A DNA stretch of 64,000 nucleotides from Massilia sp. ZL223 (GTDB lineage Bacteria > Pseudomonadota > Gammaproteobacteria > Burkholderiales > Burkholderiaceae_D). A program made the position numbers and the translations under genes. A model generated the notes under the pieces. It made no database searches and was not told the DNA's origin. It was given only the letters and a program-made list of their open reading frames with translations. This document shows, one piece after another, positions 7,810 through 16,111 of the stretch (positions within the stretch are counted from its first letter, which is position 1; every line of letters starts with the position of its first letter). The DNA is taken from NCBI RefSeq assembly GCF_018119395.1, contig NZ_JAGPWD010000018.1, positions 1 through 64,000 of the forward strand, read 5' to 3'.

Positions 7810-10209
7810 ATGACAACGACCACGCTAGCCCGCCTGGCGCTGTGCCTGATGGCCAGCCCGCTTGCCTTCGCCCAGAATGCCGACCGCCACCTGGAAGGCG
7901 TCACGCGCAACCAGAACACGCTCGAGATCGCGACCAACGACGGCCGCTACCTGATCCGTCCGTATGCCGCCAACATCGTCGAGACCACCTTCGTGCCGAA
8001 GGGCGAACGCGCCGATTCTGCCTCGCATGCGGTCGTGCTGGCCCCGGCGCCCATCGCCGCGACCCTGAAGGACGAGGGCGGCCGCATCACCTACGCCACC
8101 GAGGGCATCAGCGTCACCGTGGACAAGCAGCCCTTCCGCATCAGCTATGCCTACAAGGGCAAGCCGCTGGTGGCGGAAAAGCGCGGCTACGCGCGCATGA
8201 AGGAAGAAGCGCTGGAATCGATCGAGTTCGCGCTGGACGGCGGCGAAGCCCTGTACGGCGCCGGCGCGCGCGCGGTCGGCATGAACCGCCGCGGCAACCG
8301 CTTCCGCCTGTATAACCGCGCCGACTACGGCTACGGCAAGACCTCGCAGCTGCTGAACTACACGATTCCGGTCGCGCTGTCCTCGAAGCTGTATGCGATC
8401 CACTTCGACAACCCGCAGACCGGCTGGCTCGATTTCGACAGCCGCCGCGACGGCACCCTGCGCTACGAAGTGGGCGGTGGCCGCAAGACCTACCAGGTGG
8501 TCGCGGGCGACAACTGGGACCAGGTGATGGCCGGCTACACCAGCCTGACCGGCCGCCAGCCGCTGCCGCCGCGCTGGGCCTTCGGCAACTTCGCCAGCCG
8601 CTTCGGCTACAAGAGCGAAGCCGAAACCCGCGCCGTGGTCGACAGGTTCGCCGCCGAGAAGATTCCGCTCGACGCCGTTGTGCTCGACCTGTACTGGTTC
8701 GGCAAGACCGTCAAGGGCACCATGGGCAACCTGGACTGGGACCGCGACACCTTCCCGAACGCCGAGAAGATGATGGCGGACTTCGCGAAGAAGGGCGTCA
8801 AGACCATCCTCATTACCGAGCCCTTCATCCTGACCACCTCCAAGCGCTGGCAAGAGGCGGTCGACCGCAAGGTCTTGGCCACGGACGCCGCCGGCAAGCC
8901 CTTCGTGTACGACTTCTACTTCGGGAACACCGGCCTGGTCGACCTGTACAAGCCGGAAGGGCGCGAGTGGTTCTGGAATATCTACAAGGGCCTGAAGCAG
9001 GGCGGCGCGGGCGGCTGGTGGGGCGACCTGGGTGAACCCGAGGTGCATCCGAGTGCGCTGCTGCACGCGGCCGGCAGCGCCGACCAGGTGCACAACATCT
9101 ACGGCCATGACTGGGCGCGCCTGATCGCGGAAGGCTACCAGAAGGACTACCCGAACGAGCGCCCTTTCATCCTGATGCGCGCGGGCTACTCGGGCTCGCA
9201 GCGCTTCGGCATGATCCCGTGGTCGGGAGACGTCAGCCGCAGCTGGGGCGGCCTGCAGTCGCAGATGGAGATCTCGCTGCAGATGGGCATGCAGGGCCTG
9301 GCCTATATGCACTCGGATCTGGGCGGCTTCGCCGGGGCGGTGCTGGACGACGAGCTGTATGTGCGCTGGCTGCAGTACGGCGTGTTCCAGCCGGTGTTCC
9401 GTCCGCATGCCCAGGACGCCGTGCCGTCCGAGCCGGTGTTCCGCAGCGAGCGCGCCAAGGTGCTGGCGCGCGAAGCGGTATGGCTGCGCTACGCGATGCT
9501 GCCGTATAACTACACCATCGCCTTCGACAACAACCAGACCGGCATGCCGCTGATGCGTCCGCTGATGTTCGTCGAGCCCGATCCGGACAAGCCTGCCGAC
9601 CGCTCGACCACCTATATGTGGGGCCCGGACTTCCTGGTGGCGCCGGTGGTGGAGCCTGGCGCGACGCGCACCGAAGTCGTGTTCCCGACCTCGAGCAAGC
9701 TGTGGTTCGACTTCCATACCGGTTCCGCCCACAATGGCGGCGTGATCGAGGTGGTCAAGCCGGAAGAGGCGCACATCCCCGTGTATGTGCGCGCCGGCGC
9801 CTTCATCCCGATGGCCAAGGTGGCGCAGACCACGCGCGACTACGACAGCCGCCGGATCGATCTGCACTACTACCATGACGCCTCGGTTGCCGCCTCCAGC
9901 GGCAAACTGTACGACGACGACGGCGAGACTGCGCAGGCCTACGAAAAGGGCCAGTACGAGATCGTGCGCTTCGCCAGCAAGTACGCGAGCGGCAAGCTGG
10001 AAGTGGCCTTCGAGACCGAGACCGGCAAGGCCTACCAGGCGGCCGAGCGCGGCTTCGCGCTGAAGGTGCACAACGTGCAGGCCTCGCCGCGCGCGGTGAC
10101 CGTCGATGGCCGTGCGGCACGCTTCAATTGGAACGCCAAGCACAAGCTGCTGGAAGTGGCCGTCCCGGCGCGCAAGCAGCAGTCGAGCGAGGTCGTCATC
10201 ACCCTGTAA
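7810..10209 (+). CDS. Secreted glycoside hydrolase family 31 (alpha-glucosidase/alpha-xylosidase type)
   Basis: The 799-residue protein has a signal peptide (MTTTTLARLALCLMASPLAFA) and so is exported to the periplasm or beyond. The TIM-barrel carries the GH31 landmarks: DLYWFG, the nucleophile region GWWGDLGEP with aspartate near residue 406, and the acid/base region PWSGDVSRSWGG with aspartate near 474. The N-terminal beta-sandwich and a C-terminal domain with DDDGET fit the usual GH31 architecture. Substrate (alpha-glucan, isomalto-oligosaccharide or xyloside) cannot be read from sequence. The leader of about 180 bases from 7632 to 7809 shows no clear riboswitch. No transporter or regulator gene lies next to it. 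Confidence 0.9.
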   Translation: MTTTTLARLALCLMASPLAFAQNADRHLEGVTRNQNTLEIATNDGRYLIRPYAANIVETTFVPKGERADSASHAVVLAPAPIAATLKDEGGRITYATEGISVTVDKQPFRISYAYKGKPLVAEKRGYARMKEEALESIEFALDGGEALYGAGARAVGMNRRGNRFRLYNRADYGYGKTSQLLNYTIPVALSSKLYAIHFDNPQTGWLDFDSRRDGTLRYEVGGGRKTYQVVAGDNWDQVMAGYTSLTGRQPLPPRWAFGNFASRFGYKSEAETRAVVDRFAAEKIPLDAVVLDLYWFGKTVKGTMGNLDWDRDTFPNAEKMMADFAKKGVKTILITEPFILTTSKRWQEAVDRKVLATDAAGKPFVYDFYFGNTGLVDLYKPEGREWFWNIYKGLKQGGAGGWWGDLGEPEVHPSALLHAAGSADQVHNIYGHDWARLIAEGYQKDYPNERPFILMRAGYSGSQRFGMIPWSGDVSRSWGGLQSQMEISLQMGMQGLAYMHSDLGGFAGAVLDDELYVRWLQYGVFQPVFRPHAQDAVPSEPVFRSERAKVLAREAVWLRYAMLPYNYTIAFDNNQTGMPLMRPLMFVEPDPDKPADRSTTYMWGPDFLVAPVVEPGATRTEVVFPTSSKLWFDFHTGSAHNGGVIEVVKPEEAHIPVYVRAGAFIPMAKVAQTTRDYDSRRIDLHYYHDASVAASSGKLYDDDGETAQAYEKGQYEIVRFASKYASGKLEVAFETETGKAYQAAERGFALKVHNVQASPRAVTVDGRAARFNWNAKHKLLEVAVPARKQQSSEVVITL

Positions 10210-10248
10210 GACCAGGCGAACGTCGCCACCAGGCGAATTTCGCTAGAG

Positions 10249-10276
10249 TGGGAAGCTCCTTTGACGGAGCTTCCCA
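10249..10276 (+). promoter_or_regulatory. Perfect hairpin enclosing the ribosome binding site of the catalase-like gene
   Basis: TGGGAAGCTCC (10249-10259) and GGAGCTTCCCA (10266-10276) are perfect 11-base inverted repeats with a six-base loop. The second arm contains the only Shine-Dalgarno candidate (GGAG, 10266-10269) and the A of the start codon. Folding in mRNA would block ribosome entry. It could also be a DNA operator or the end of the upstream GH31 transcript, although no T tract follows. Confidence 0.6.
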
Positions 10277-11355
10277 TGACCGCTTTCGAACCCCTGCGCT
10301 ACCAGCCCGGCTACGAGCATATTGCCGTGGACGAGGCTGAAGCCATCCATTCCCTGCAAAACGTCTTCGCCGGCATGGCCCATAAGGTGGCCGAGGCCGA
10401 AGGGCATGCGCACCGCGCCGTCCACGCCAAGGGGCACGCGCTGCTGCGCGGCAGGCTCACGGTCATCGGCGATCTGCCGCCGCCCTTTGCGCAAGGTCTG
10501 TTCTCCGCAGCCGGCGCCTATGAGGTGCTGCTGCGCTGGTCCTCGCCGCCGGCTGAGCAGCTGCCCGACAGCGTTTCCACGCCGCGCGCGGTGGCGCTCA
10601 AGGTCCTGGATGTGCCGGGGGAACGGCTGGATAGCGGAAAGGAGGGCAGCTCGCAGGACTTCCTGATGGTGAACGGCCCGGCCTTCGCGCGCCCCGACCC
10701 GCAGGCTTTCCTGCCGGACGTCAAACCGCTGGCCGCCACCACCAACCGCACGCCGGCCGGCAAGTCCGCCATCTCGGCGGTGATGCGCACGGCGGAAGCG
10801 GCGGTCGAGGCGCTGGGCGGCAAGAGCGGCAAGATCAAGGGGATGGGCGGAGAGCCCCAGCATCACCCGCTGGGCGAGACCTATTTCACGCAGACGCCTT
10901 TCCTGTATGGCGACTACATGGCGAAGTTCTCGCTGGCGCCGGTGTCGCCAGGGCTGCTTGCGCTCGATGGTTCAAGCCTGCCGAACGATGCGGATGCACA
11001 GCGCGACGCCATTGCGGCGCACTTCCTGCGCGATGGCGGGGAGTGGGAACTGCGGGTGCAGCTGTGCACGGATCTGGAGAAGATGCCGGTCGAGGATGCG
11101 TCGGTGGCGTGGCCGGAGGAGCTGAGTCCTTATGTGGCGGTGGCGCGCTTGCGCGTGGAGCCGCAGGCCAGCTGGGACGAGGCTGCGTCGCCGCGCCAGG
11201 AGGATGGGATGGCCTTCGATCCGTGGAACTGCCTGCGCGCGCATCGGCCGCTTGGAGCGATCAATCGGGCGCGCAAGGAGGTGATGGCGACGTCGAGGCA
11301 GTTGCGGTCGGAGTTTAATCGGTGCCCGATCCACGAGCCGGCTGCGCGCAGCTAG
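10276..11355 (+). CDS. Catalase-like heme protein (SrpA-type catalase family)
   Basis: The product of 359 residues belongs to the small-catalase-like branch of the catalase superfamily: the N-terminal HAKGHALLRGRL stretch matches the region of the distal histidine, SSQDFLMVNGPAF matches the conserved segment after it, and FDPWNCLRAHRPLGAINRARK near the end corresponds to the FNPFD...PLG region of catalases, but without the usual proximal RxxxY helix being obvious to me. It is shorter than monofunctional catalases (about 480 residues), so true peroxide dismutation is uncertain. ATG at 10276 is chosen over an upstream in-frame TTG (10261) because GGAG lies seven bases before it. That site lies inside a perfect hairpin, so translation is probably controlled. 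Confidence 0.8.
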   Translation: MTAFEPLRYQPGYEHIAVDEAEAIHSLQNVFAGMAHKVAEAEGHAHRAVHAKGHALLRGRLTVIGDLPPPFAQGLFSAAGAYEVLLRWSSPPAEQLPDSVSTPRAVALKVLDVPGERLDSGKEGSSQDFLMVNGPAFARPDPQAFLPDVKPLAATTNRTPAGKSAISAVMRTAEAAVEALGGKSGKIKGMGGEPQHHPLGETYFTQTPFLYGDYMAKFSLAPVSPGLLALDGSSLPNDADAQRDAIAAHFLRDGGEWELRVQLCTDLEKMPVEDASVAWPEELSPYVAVARLRVEPQASWDEAASPRQEDGMAFDPWNCLRAHRPLGAINRARKEVMATSRQLRSEFNRCPIHEPAARS

Positions 11356-11373
11356 CTAACGTTCATCCGGCCA

Positions 11374-11391
11374 CCGAGTCCCGGAACGACG
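11374..11391 (-). repeat. Short extragenic repeat, copy 1
   Basis: These 18 bases, read on the minus strand, are identical to 16078-16095 on the plus strand (CGTCGTTCCGGGACTCGG). Both copies sit just after the end of a gene. They share the start CGTCGTTCCGG with the larger palindromic repeat at 27481 and 57936, and may be truncated relatives. Confidence 0.5.
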
Positions 11392-11415
11392 GGCTGATGA
11401 TAGTGGGGAAAGGAA

Positions 11416-12045
11416 TTACCGCGACACGATCAGCCGAAGTCCCAACCCGATAAAGATCGCCCCCGCCACCCGATCCAGCCACATTCCCGCCGTCGGCGTG
11501 CGATTCAGCCACTGCCCGATCGCCCCCGAAAAATACCCCAGCATCCCGAACAGCAGTGCCGCCTGCAAGGTGAAGGTCACCCCCAGCGCCGCCGTCTGCC
11601 AGTTCGCATCGCCGCGCGAGGCCACCACGAACTGCGGCAGGAAAGACAGGAAGAACAGTACCACCTTCGGATTGATCGAGTTCGCAACCAGCCCTTTCAC
11701 GAACAGCTTGCCCGGCGTCTCGTCCGCACCTGCACCGGCCGCACCGACCTTCGCGCCCCCTCGGCTGCGAATCGCCTGCCACCCCATCCAGATCAGGTAC
11801 AAGCCGCCCGCGACCTTGAGCGCCGTGAACGCTGCCGGCGAGGCCGCGATCAGGGCGCTCACGCCAATGACTGCGAGGATCGTGTGATTGAGGCAGCCGA
11901 GCGCGCAGCCCAGACCAAAGGCGATGCCGCGCGCGCGGCCCTTGGCGATGCCGAGGCTCAGCACCATCAGATTGTCGGGACCCGGGGACAGGGTGATCAG
12001 GACGGCGGCGGCCAGGAAGCCGGCAAATTGTTCAGGCGACAGCAT
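11416..12045 (-). CDS. LysE/RhtB family amino acid exporter
   Basis: The 209-residue inner membrane protein has the N-terminal signature of the family (TLSPGPDNLMVLSLGIAKGR) and about six hydrophobic helices. Such proteins export amino acids such as lysine, homoserine or threonine, or related metabolites, by exchange with the proton gradient. The motif NSINPKVVLFFLSFLPQFV in the middle is typical of RhtB-type members. The start at 12045 is set by the family N-terminus; a much longer open frame upstream overlaps the exonuclease gene and is not real. It is downstream of the exonuclease gene in the same direction, separated by 71 bases with a possible terminator. Substrate unknown. Confidence 0.9.
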   Translation of the reverse strand: MLSPEQFAGFLAAAVLITLSPGPDNLMVLSLGIAKGRARGIAFGLGCALGCLNHTILAVIGVSALIAASPAAFTALKVAGGLYLIWMGWQAIRSRGGAKVGAAGAGADETPGKLFVKGLVANSINPKVVLFFLSFLPQFVVASRGDANWQTAALGVTFTLQAALLFGMLGYFSGAIGQWLNRTPTAGMWLDRVAGAIFIGLGLRLIVSR

Positions 12046-12054
12046 CGGGCAGGG

Positions 12055-12096
12055 AAAATAACAAAAGGGCAAACAGGATAACGCAGCTTTGCCTTT
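12055..12096 (-). terminator. Possible terminator after the exonuclease gene
   Basis: On the minus strand AAAGGCAAA (12096-12088) can pair with TTTGCCCTTT (12073-12064), with one bulged base, followed by a T-rich stretch. The stem is weak, so this is tentative. Confidence 0.35.
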
Positions 12097-12116
12097 CCGT
12101 GCACTCCCGGCCTTGC

Positions 12117-12902
12117 TCAGGAGATCGCATCCAGGTCGAGCTCGACCCAGGTCGGCGCGTGGTCGCTGGGCTTCTCGCGCGCCCGCACGAACTTGTCGAC
12201 CCCGGCCGCCTTGAGGGCCGGCGCGAGCGCGGGGCTGAGCAGCAGGTGGTCGATGCGCAGCCCGGCGTTGCGCCCGAAGGCGTCGCGGAAGTAGTCCCAG
12301 AAGGTATAGATCGTTTCGCCCGGATGCAGTTCGCGCAGAGAGTCGGTCCAGCCTTGGGCCACCAGCCGGTGGAAGGCTTCGCGGGTCTCGGGACGGAACA
12401 GGGCGTCGGTCAGCCAGCGTTCCGGCTTGTAGACGTCCAGTTCGGTGGGCATGACGTTGTAGTCGCCCGCCAGCACCACCGGCACGCCGGTATCCAGCAG
12501 GCCCTGGGCGCGCTGGATCAGGCGCTCGAACCAGGCCAGCTTGTAGTCGAACTTGGGGCCCGGCGCCGGGTTCCCGTTCGGCAGGTACAGGCAACCAACC
12601 AGGATGCCTTGGTAGGCGGCCTCCAGGTAGCGGCTCTGCTCGTCCGCCGGATCTCCCGGCAGGCCGCGCTGCACTTCCTGGGCCGGGCCGTCGCGCGTGA
12701 GGATGGCCACGCCGTTCCAGCTTTTCTGGCCGATCCAGAGCGCGTGGTAGCCGGCGTCCCGGATTGCCGTCTCTGGAAACTTTTCGTGCACGGCCTTCAG
12801 TTCCTGCAGGCAGACAACGTCTGGCTGGCGTTCTTCCAAGTACTGGAGCAGGGCGGATAGGCGGCTGGAGATGCCGTTGACGTTGTAGGTGACGACGAGC
12901 AT
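12117..12902 (-). CDS. xth: Exodeoxyribonuclease III family AP endonuclease
   Basis: The 261-residue protein belongs to the exonuclease III/AP endonuclease family, which cuts DNA 5' to abasic sites and removes 3' blocking groups during base excision repair. Visible catalytic motifs in order: TYNVNGI (asparagine), CLQELK (metal-binding glutamate), AGDYNVMP (catalytic aspartate and asparagine), RIDHLL and the final SDHAP histidine. Length is normal for the family (about 260). The ATG at 12902 has GGAAG-like bases upstream on the minus strand. It faces away from the ABC importer genes, which start 188 bases further on. Confidence 0.93.
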   Translation of the reverse strand: MLVVTYNVNGISSRLSALLQYLEERQPDVVCLQELKAVHEKFPETAIRDAGYHALWIGQKSWNGVAILTRDGPAQEVQRGLPGDPADEQSRYLEAAYQGILVGCLYLPNGNPAPGPKFDYKLAWFERLIQRAQGLLDTGVPVVLAGDYNVMPTELDVYKPERWLTDALFRPETREAFHRLVAQGWTDSLRELHPGETIYTFWDYFRDAFGRNAGLRIDHLLLSPALAPALKAAGVDKFVRAREKPSDHAPTWVELDLDAIS

Positions 12903-13025
12903 GGTGTCTTCCGGAAGAGTGGTTGAGTTGGATTTTGCCTGTGCCGCGCCGCTTTCGTCGCACGCATTGCCGAGTGAAACACGGCCTTTATAGCGAAACG
13001 AGCATTTTCTTATGGTTATTTATTC

Positions 13026-13055
13026 GTTTTGGCATATATGCGTTTGTCATATACT
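13026..13055 (+). promoter_or_regulatory. Promoter of the amino acid ABC importer operon, probably activator-dependent
   Basis: TATACT (13050-13055) is a good -10 box, but the hexamer at the right distance (TTTTGG, 13027-13032, spacer 17) is a poor -35, typical of promoters that need an activator. The AT-rich block just upstream (13010-13030, including TTATGGTTATTTATTCG) stands out from the GC-rich surroundings and looks like a LysR-type activator site. CysB-like control is a guess from its appearance. Confidence 0.4.
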
Positions 13056-13090
13056 GCTGGGATCGAATATTTTTAGCTTTGGAGTAACCC

Positions 13091-13918
13091 ATGCTCAGCC
13101 GCCGTCATTTTGTCATCAGCGCCACCGCCTTGTCTCTGCTGCTAAGCGGCGCCGCCCAGGCCGACCAGCTGGCGGACATCAAAAAGAAGGGCGAGATCGT
13201 CTTCGGCGTGCTCGGCACCGACGAGCCGAACAGCTTCATCGAACCGAAGACCCGCCAGCTGGTGGGCTACGAGATCGACCTGGCCACCGCCGTCGCCAGG
13301 AAGCTGGGCGTCAAGCCGGTGTTCAAGCAGATGGCCGTCTCGGCCCGCATCCCCGAACTGCAGCAAGGCCACGTGGACATCCTGGCCGCCACGCTCACCC
13401 ACAACAAGGAACGCGAATCGCAGGTCGATTTCGCCCTGACCCATTTCGTCACCGGCTCCAAGGTGATGGTGCGCGCCGCCAGCGGCATCAATCAGCTGGG
13501 CCAGCTGGCCGGCAAGAAGGTCGTCACCGTGCGCGGCGGCACCCAGGAAACCAATATCCGCAAGGCCGTCCCGACCGCCGACGTGGTCACCTTCGAGAAC
13601 ACCCAGCAAGCCTTCCAGGCACTGCGCCAGGGTAAAGGCGTTGCCTACGTCAACGACGAATCCTCGCTGCTGGCCGACTACGGCAAGCTGGGCCCGGCCG
13701 CCAAGGGCTTCTCGATCCTGCCGACCTCGATCGGCAACGAGTCGATCGCGATGGGCCTGCGCAAGGGCGAGAAGAGCCTGAAGGCGGTGGTCGACCAGAC
13801 CCTGCGCGAGCTGGAAGCCAGCGGCGCGGCCGAACAGCTGTTCAACAAGTGGTACGGTCCGGGCACCCGCGCCAACATCGCCAAGCGCCAGTTCAAGATC
13901 GCCACCGACAAGATTTAA
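13091..13918 (+). CDS. Polar amino acid ABC transporter, periplasmic substrate-binding protein
   Basis: The 275-residue protein has a signal peptide ending near AAQA (about residue 24) and the family 3 solute-binding fold: an early segment GYEIDLATAVARKLG, the ligand-binding loop TLTHNKERESQVDFAL, and RGGTQETN in the second lobe. It captures an amino acid in the periplasm and delivers it to the two permeases encoded just downstream. The ligand may be glutamate, aspartate, glutamine or cystine; the sequence does not decide. GGAG precedes the ATG by eight bases. First gene of a four-gene operon with spacings of 3, 19 and 15 bases. Confidence 0.92.
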   Translation: MLSRRHFVISATALSLLLSGAAQADQLADIKKKGEIVFGVLGTDEPNSFIEPKTRQLVGYEIDLATAVARKLGVKPVFKQMAVSARIPELQQGHVDILAATLTHNKERESQVDFALTHFVTGSKVMVRAASGINQLGQLAGKKVVTVRGGTQETNIRKAVPTADVVTFENTQQAFQALRQGKGVAYVNDESSLLADYGKLGPAAKGFSILPTSIGNESIAMGLRKGEKSLKAVVDQTLRELEASGAAEQLFNKWYGPGTRANIAKRQFKIATDKI

Positions 13919-13921
13919 ATC

Positions 13922-14617
13922 TTGCAGTTCTTCGATCCATCCATCCTGCAATCCGGCCAGTACCATGACTGGCTGGTGCAGGGCCTGGTCCTGTCGCTCC
14001 AGCTGACCGTGATCAGCTTCGCCTTTGCGCTGCCCCTTGGTGCGCTGGTGGCCGTGATGCGCACGTCCTCGTTCGCGCTGGCGCGCGCCGCGGGCGCGGC
14101 CATTGTCGAGGGCATCCGCAACGTGCCGCTGCTGGCCCACCTGCTGTTCTGGTACTTCGCCTTTCCCGAGCTGCTGCCGGAAGCCGCGCGCGACTTCCTG
14201 TATGCGCACAATCCGGAAGCGGTGTGCGCCGTGATCGCGCTCTCGCTGTACAGCGGCGTGCACATGGCCGAGGACATCCGCAGCGGCATCCGCTCGGTGC
14301 CGCCGACCCAGCTGGAGGCGGCGCGTTCGCTCGGCCTGGGCCGGGTGGCCGCGGTGCGCCTGGTCCTGCTGCCGCAGGCGCTGCGCGCTTCGGTGCCGCC
14401 GCTGCTGTCGCAGACCGTCAACCTGTGGAAGGACACCAGCGTGGCCACCGTGATCGGCGCCGCCGAGATGATGTACCAGGCTGCGCGCGTGGAAACCGCG
14501 AGTTTCCGCAGCGTCGAGGCCTTCACCTTCGCGACCCTGGCCTACCTGAGCGTGTCGCTGCTGATCTCGCTGGCGGCCCACCTCTACCAGCGCCGCTATC
14601 CGGTCCGTCCGGCTTGA
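13922..14617 (+). CDS. Polar amino acid ABC transporter permease (first)
   Basis: The 231-residue inner membrane protein has about five helices and the EAA-type loop contacting the ATPase (QLEAARSLGLGRVAAVRLVLLPQALRAS, read in parts). The frame has no ATG near its N-terminus; the best start is TTG at 13922, three bases after the stop of the binding-protein gene and without a clear Shine-Dalgarno. Translation probably depends on ribosomes finishing the upstream gene. It forms a heterodimer with the permease encoded next. Confidence 0.9.
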   Translation: MQFFDPSILQSGQYHDWLVQGLVLSLQLTVISFAFALPLGALVAVMRTSSFALARAAGAAIVEGIRNVPLLAHLLFWYFAFPELLPEAARDFLYAHNPEAVCAVIALSLYSGVHMAEDIRSGIRSVPPTQLEAARSLGLGRVAAVRLVLLPQALRASVPPLLSQTVNLWKDTSVATVIGAAEMMYQAARVETASFRSVEAFTFATLAYLSVSLLISLAAHLYQRRYPVRPA

Positions 14618-14636
14618 GCTACATGGAAGCTTCGCG

Positions 14637-15329
14637 ATGCTCGAACTGATCGATACCTACTGGCTGTACTTCCTGGTCGGCCAATACCCCGACGGCCCGC
14701 TGGGCGGCCTGGCGCTCACCGTGCTGCTGTCCGGCGCGGCCCTGGTGCTGGCAATGCCGCTCGGCCTGTTGCTGGGCATCGCGCGCGTCAGCCCCTATGG
14801 CGCGCTGCGCTGGCCGGTGGCCGCCCTGGTGCAGCTGGTGCGCGGCGTGCCGCTGCTGCTGGTCGTGTTCTGGGTCTACTTCTTCCTGCCTGCCGTCACC
14901 GGGGTGAAGACCGGCCAGGCCACCACCATGCTGATGGTGCTGGTGCTCTTCGACGGCATCTACCTGGCCGAGATCGTGGCGGCGGGCATCCGTGCGCTGC
15001 CCAAGGGCCAGCTGGAAAGCGCCCGCTCGCTGGGCCTGGGCTATGGCCAGGCGCTGCGCCACGTGGTGCTGCCCCAGACCGTGCGCAACGGCCTGCCGTC
15101 CCTGGTGAGCCAGCTGGTGTCGACCATCAAGGCGACCTCGCTCGGCTACATCATCGGCCTGTCGGAAGTGTCCTTCATCGCCACCCAGGTCAACACCCTG
15201 GTGTTCACCCAGGCGGTCGAGGTCTACCTGATCCTGGCGCTGACGTATTTCGTACTCTGTTTCGGCCTGTCGCGGCTGGCCTTCCTGCTCGAGCGGCGCC
15301 TGCAGCGCCGGCCGTTGCGGGTTTTGTAA
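14637..15329 (+). CDS. Polar amino acid ABC transporter permease (second)
   Basis: A 230-residue inner membrane protein of the HisM/GltK type with about five helices. The EAA loop is visible as GQLESARSLGLGYGQALRHV followed by LPQTVRN. GGAAG lies before the ATG. It pairs with the preceding permease to make the transmembrane channel. Confidence 0.91.
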   Translation: MLELIDTYWLYFLVGQYPDGPLGGLALTVLLSGAALVLAMPLGLLLGIARVSPYGALRWPVAALVQLVRGVPLLLVVFWVYFFLPAVTGVKTGQATTMLMVLVLFDGIYLAEIVAAGIRALPKGQLESARSLGLGYGQALRHVVLPQTVRNGLPSLVSQLVSTIKATSLGYIIGLSEVSFIATQVNTLVFTQAVEVYLILALTYFVLCFGLSRLAFLLERRLQRRPLRVL

Positions 15330-15344
15330 AAGGATGTGTGAACG

Positions 15345-16070
15345 ATGATCGTTCTCGATAAAGTCAACAAGTGGTACGGCGACTATCACGCCCTGGTCGA
15401 CGTGAGCGAAAGGGTCGAGAGGAACGAGGTGGTGGTCGTGTGCGGCCCCTCGGGTTCGGGCAAGTCGACCCTGATCCGCACCCTCAACCGGCTCGAGGAA
15501 ATCGACGGCGGCCGCATCGAGATCGACGGGCGCGACATCCATGCGCGCGGCCTGGACGTCAACAGCCTGCGCGCAGGGATCGGCTTCGTGTTCCAGCACT
15601 TCAACCTGTTCCCGCACCTGACGGTGCTGGAGAACTGCACCCTGGCGCCGGTGCAGCTCAAGCGCGCCACCGCGAAGGAAGCGCGCGAGTACGCCATGCA
15701 GCTGCTGGACCAGGTGGGGCTGGCGCACAAGCACGGCGCCTACCCGAACGAATTGTCCGGCGGCCAGCAGCAGCGCGTGGCGATCGCCCGGGCGCTGGCC
15801 ATGCGTCCGCCGATCATGCTGTTCGACGAGCCGACCAGCGCGCTCGATCCGGAGATGGTGGGCGAGGTGCTGCAGGTGATGCGTTCGCTCGCCAGGCAGG
15901 GCATGACCATGGTGTGCGTCACCCACGAGATGGGTTTTGCGCGCGAGGTGTCGGACCGCGTGTGGTTCATGAGCGAGGGGAAGCTCCTCGAGCAGGCCAA
16001 GCCGGAGGAGTTCTTCACCAACCCGCGGCATCCGCGCGCGCAGCAGTTCCTGGCTGACGTTCTCCGTTAA
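15345..16070 (+). CDS. Polar amino acid ABC transporter ATPase (GlnQ/GltL type)
   Basis: The 241-residue cytoplasmic ATPase drives the importer. Walker A is GPSGSGKST (about residues 33-41), the Q-loop is in [11 protein letters not shown], the ABC signature is [15 protein letters not shown], Walker B with catalytic glutamate is [12 protein letters not shown], and the switch histidine is in VTHEMGFA. All catalytic parts are intact. AGGA precedes the ATG. Last gene of the operon; a short extragenic repeat begins 8 bases after the stop. Confidence 0.95.
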   Translation: MIVLDKVNKWYGDYHALVDVSERVERNEVVVVCGPSGSGKSTLIRTLNRLEEIDGGRIEIDGRDIHARGLDVNSLRAGIGFVFQHFNLFPHLTVLENCTLAPVQLKRATAKEAREYAMQLLDQVGLAHKHGAYPNELSGGQQQRVAIARALAMRPPIMLFDEPTSALDPEMVGEVLQVMRSLARQGMTMVCVTHEMGFAREVSDRVWFMSEGKLLEQAKPEEFFTNPRHPRAQQFLADVLR

Positions 16071-16077
16071 ACAGCAT

Positions 16078-16095
16078 CGTCGTTCCGGGACTCGG
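16078..16095 (+). repeat. Short extragenic repeat, copy 2
   Basis: Eighteen bases identical to the minus strand of 11374-11391, located in the 41-base gap between the converging ATPase and GH43 genes. Confidence 0.5.
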
Positions 16096-16111
16096 CGTCG
16101 GGTCGCAGGCC

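Noticed and set aside
12064..12090. Second cyclic-di-GMP riboswitch (GGGCAAAC followed by ACGCAGC)
   Set aside because: Lacks the GNRA-closed stem and the GGACGCAAAG core; it fits better as a weak terminator stem.
12046..12963. LysE gene extended upstream as one 515-codon frame
   Set aside because: The upstream part is a shadow of the exonuclease III gene in another frame.
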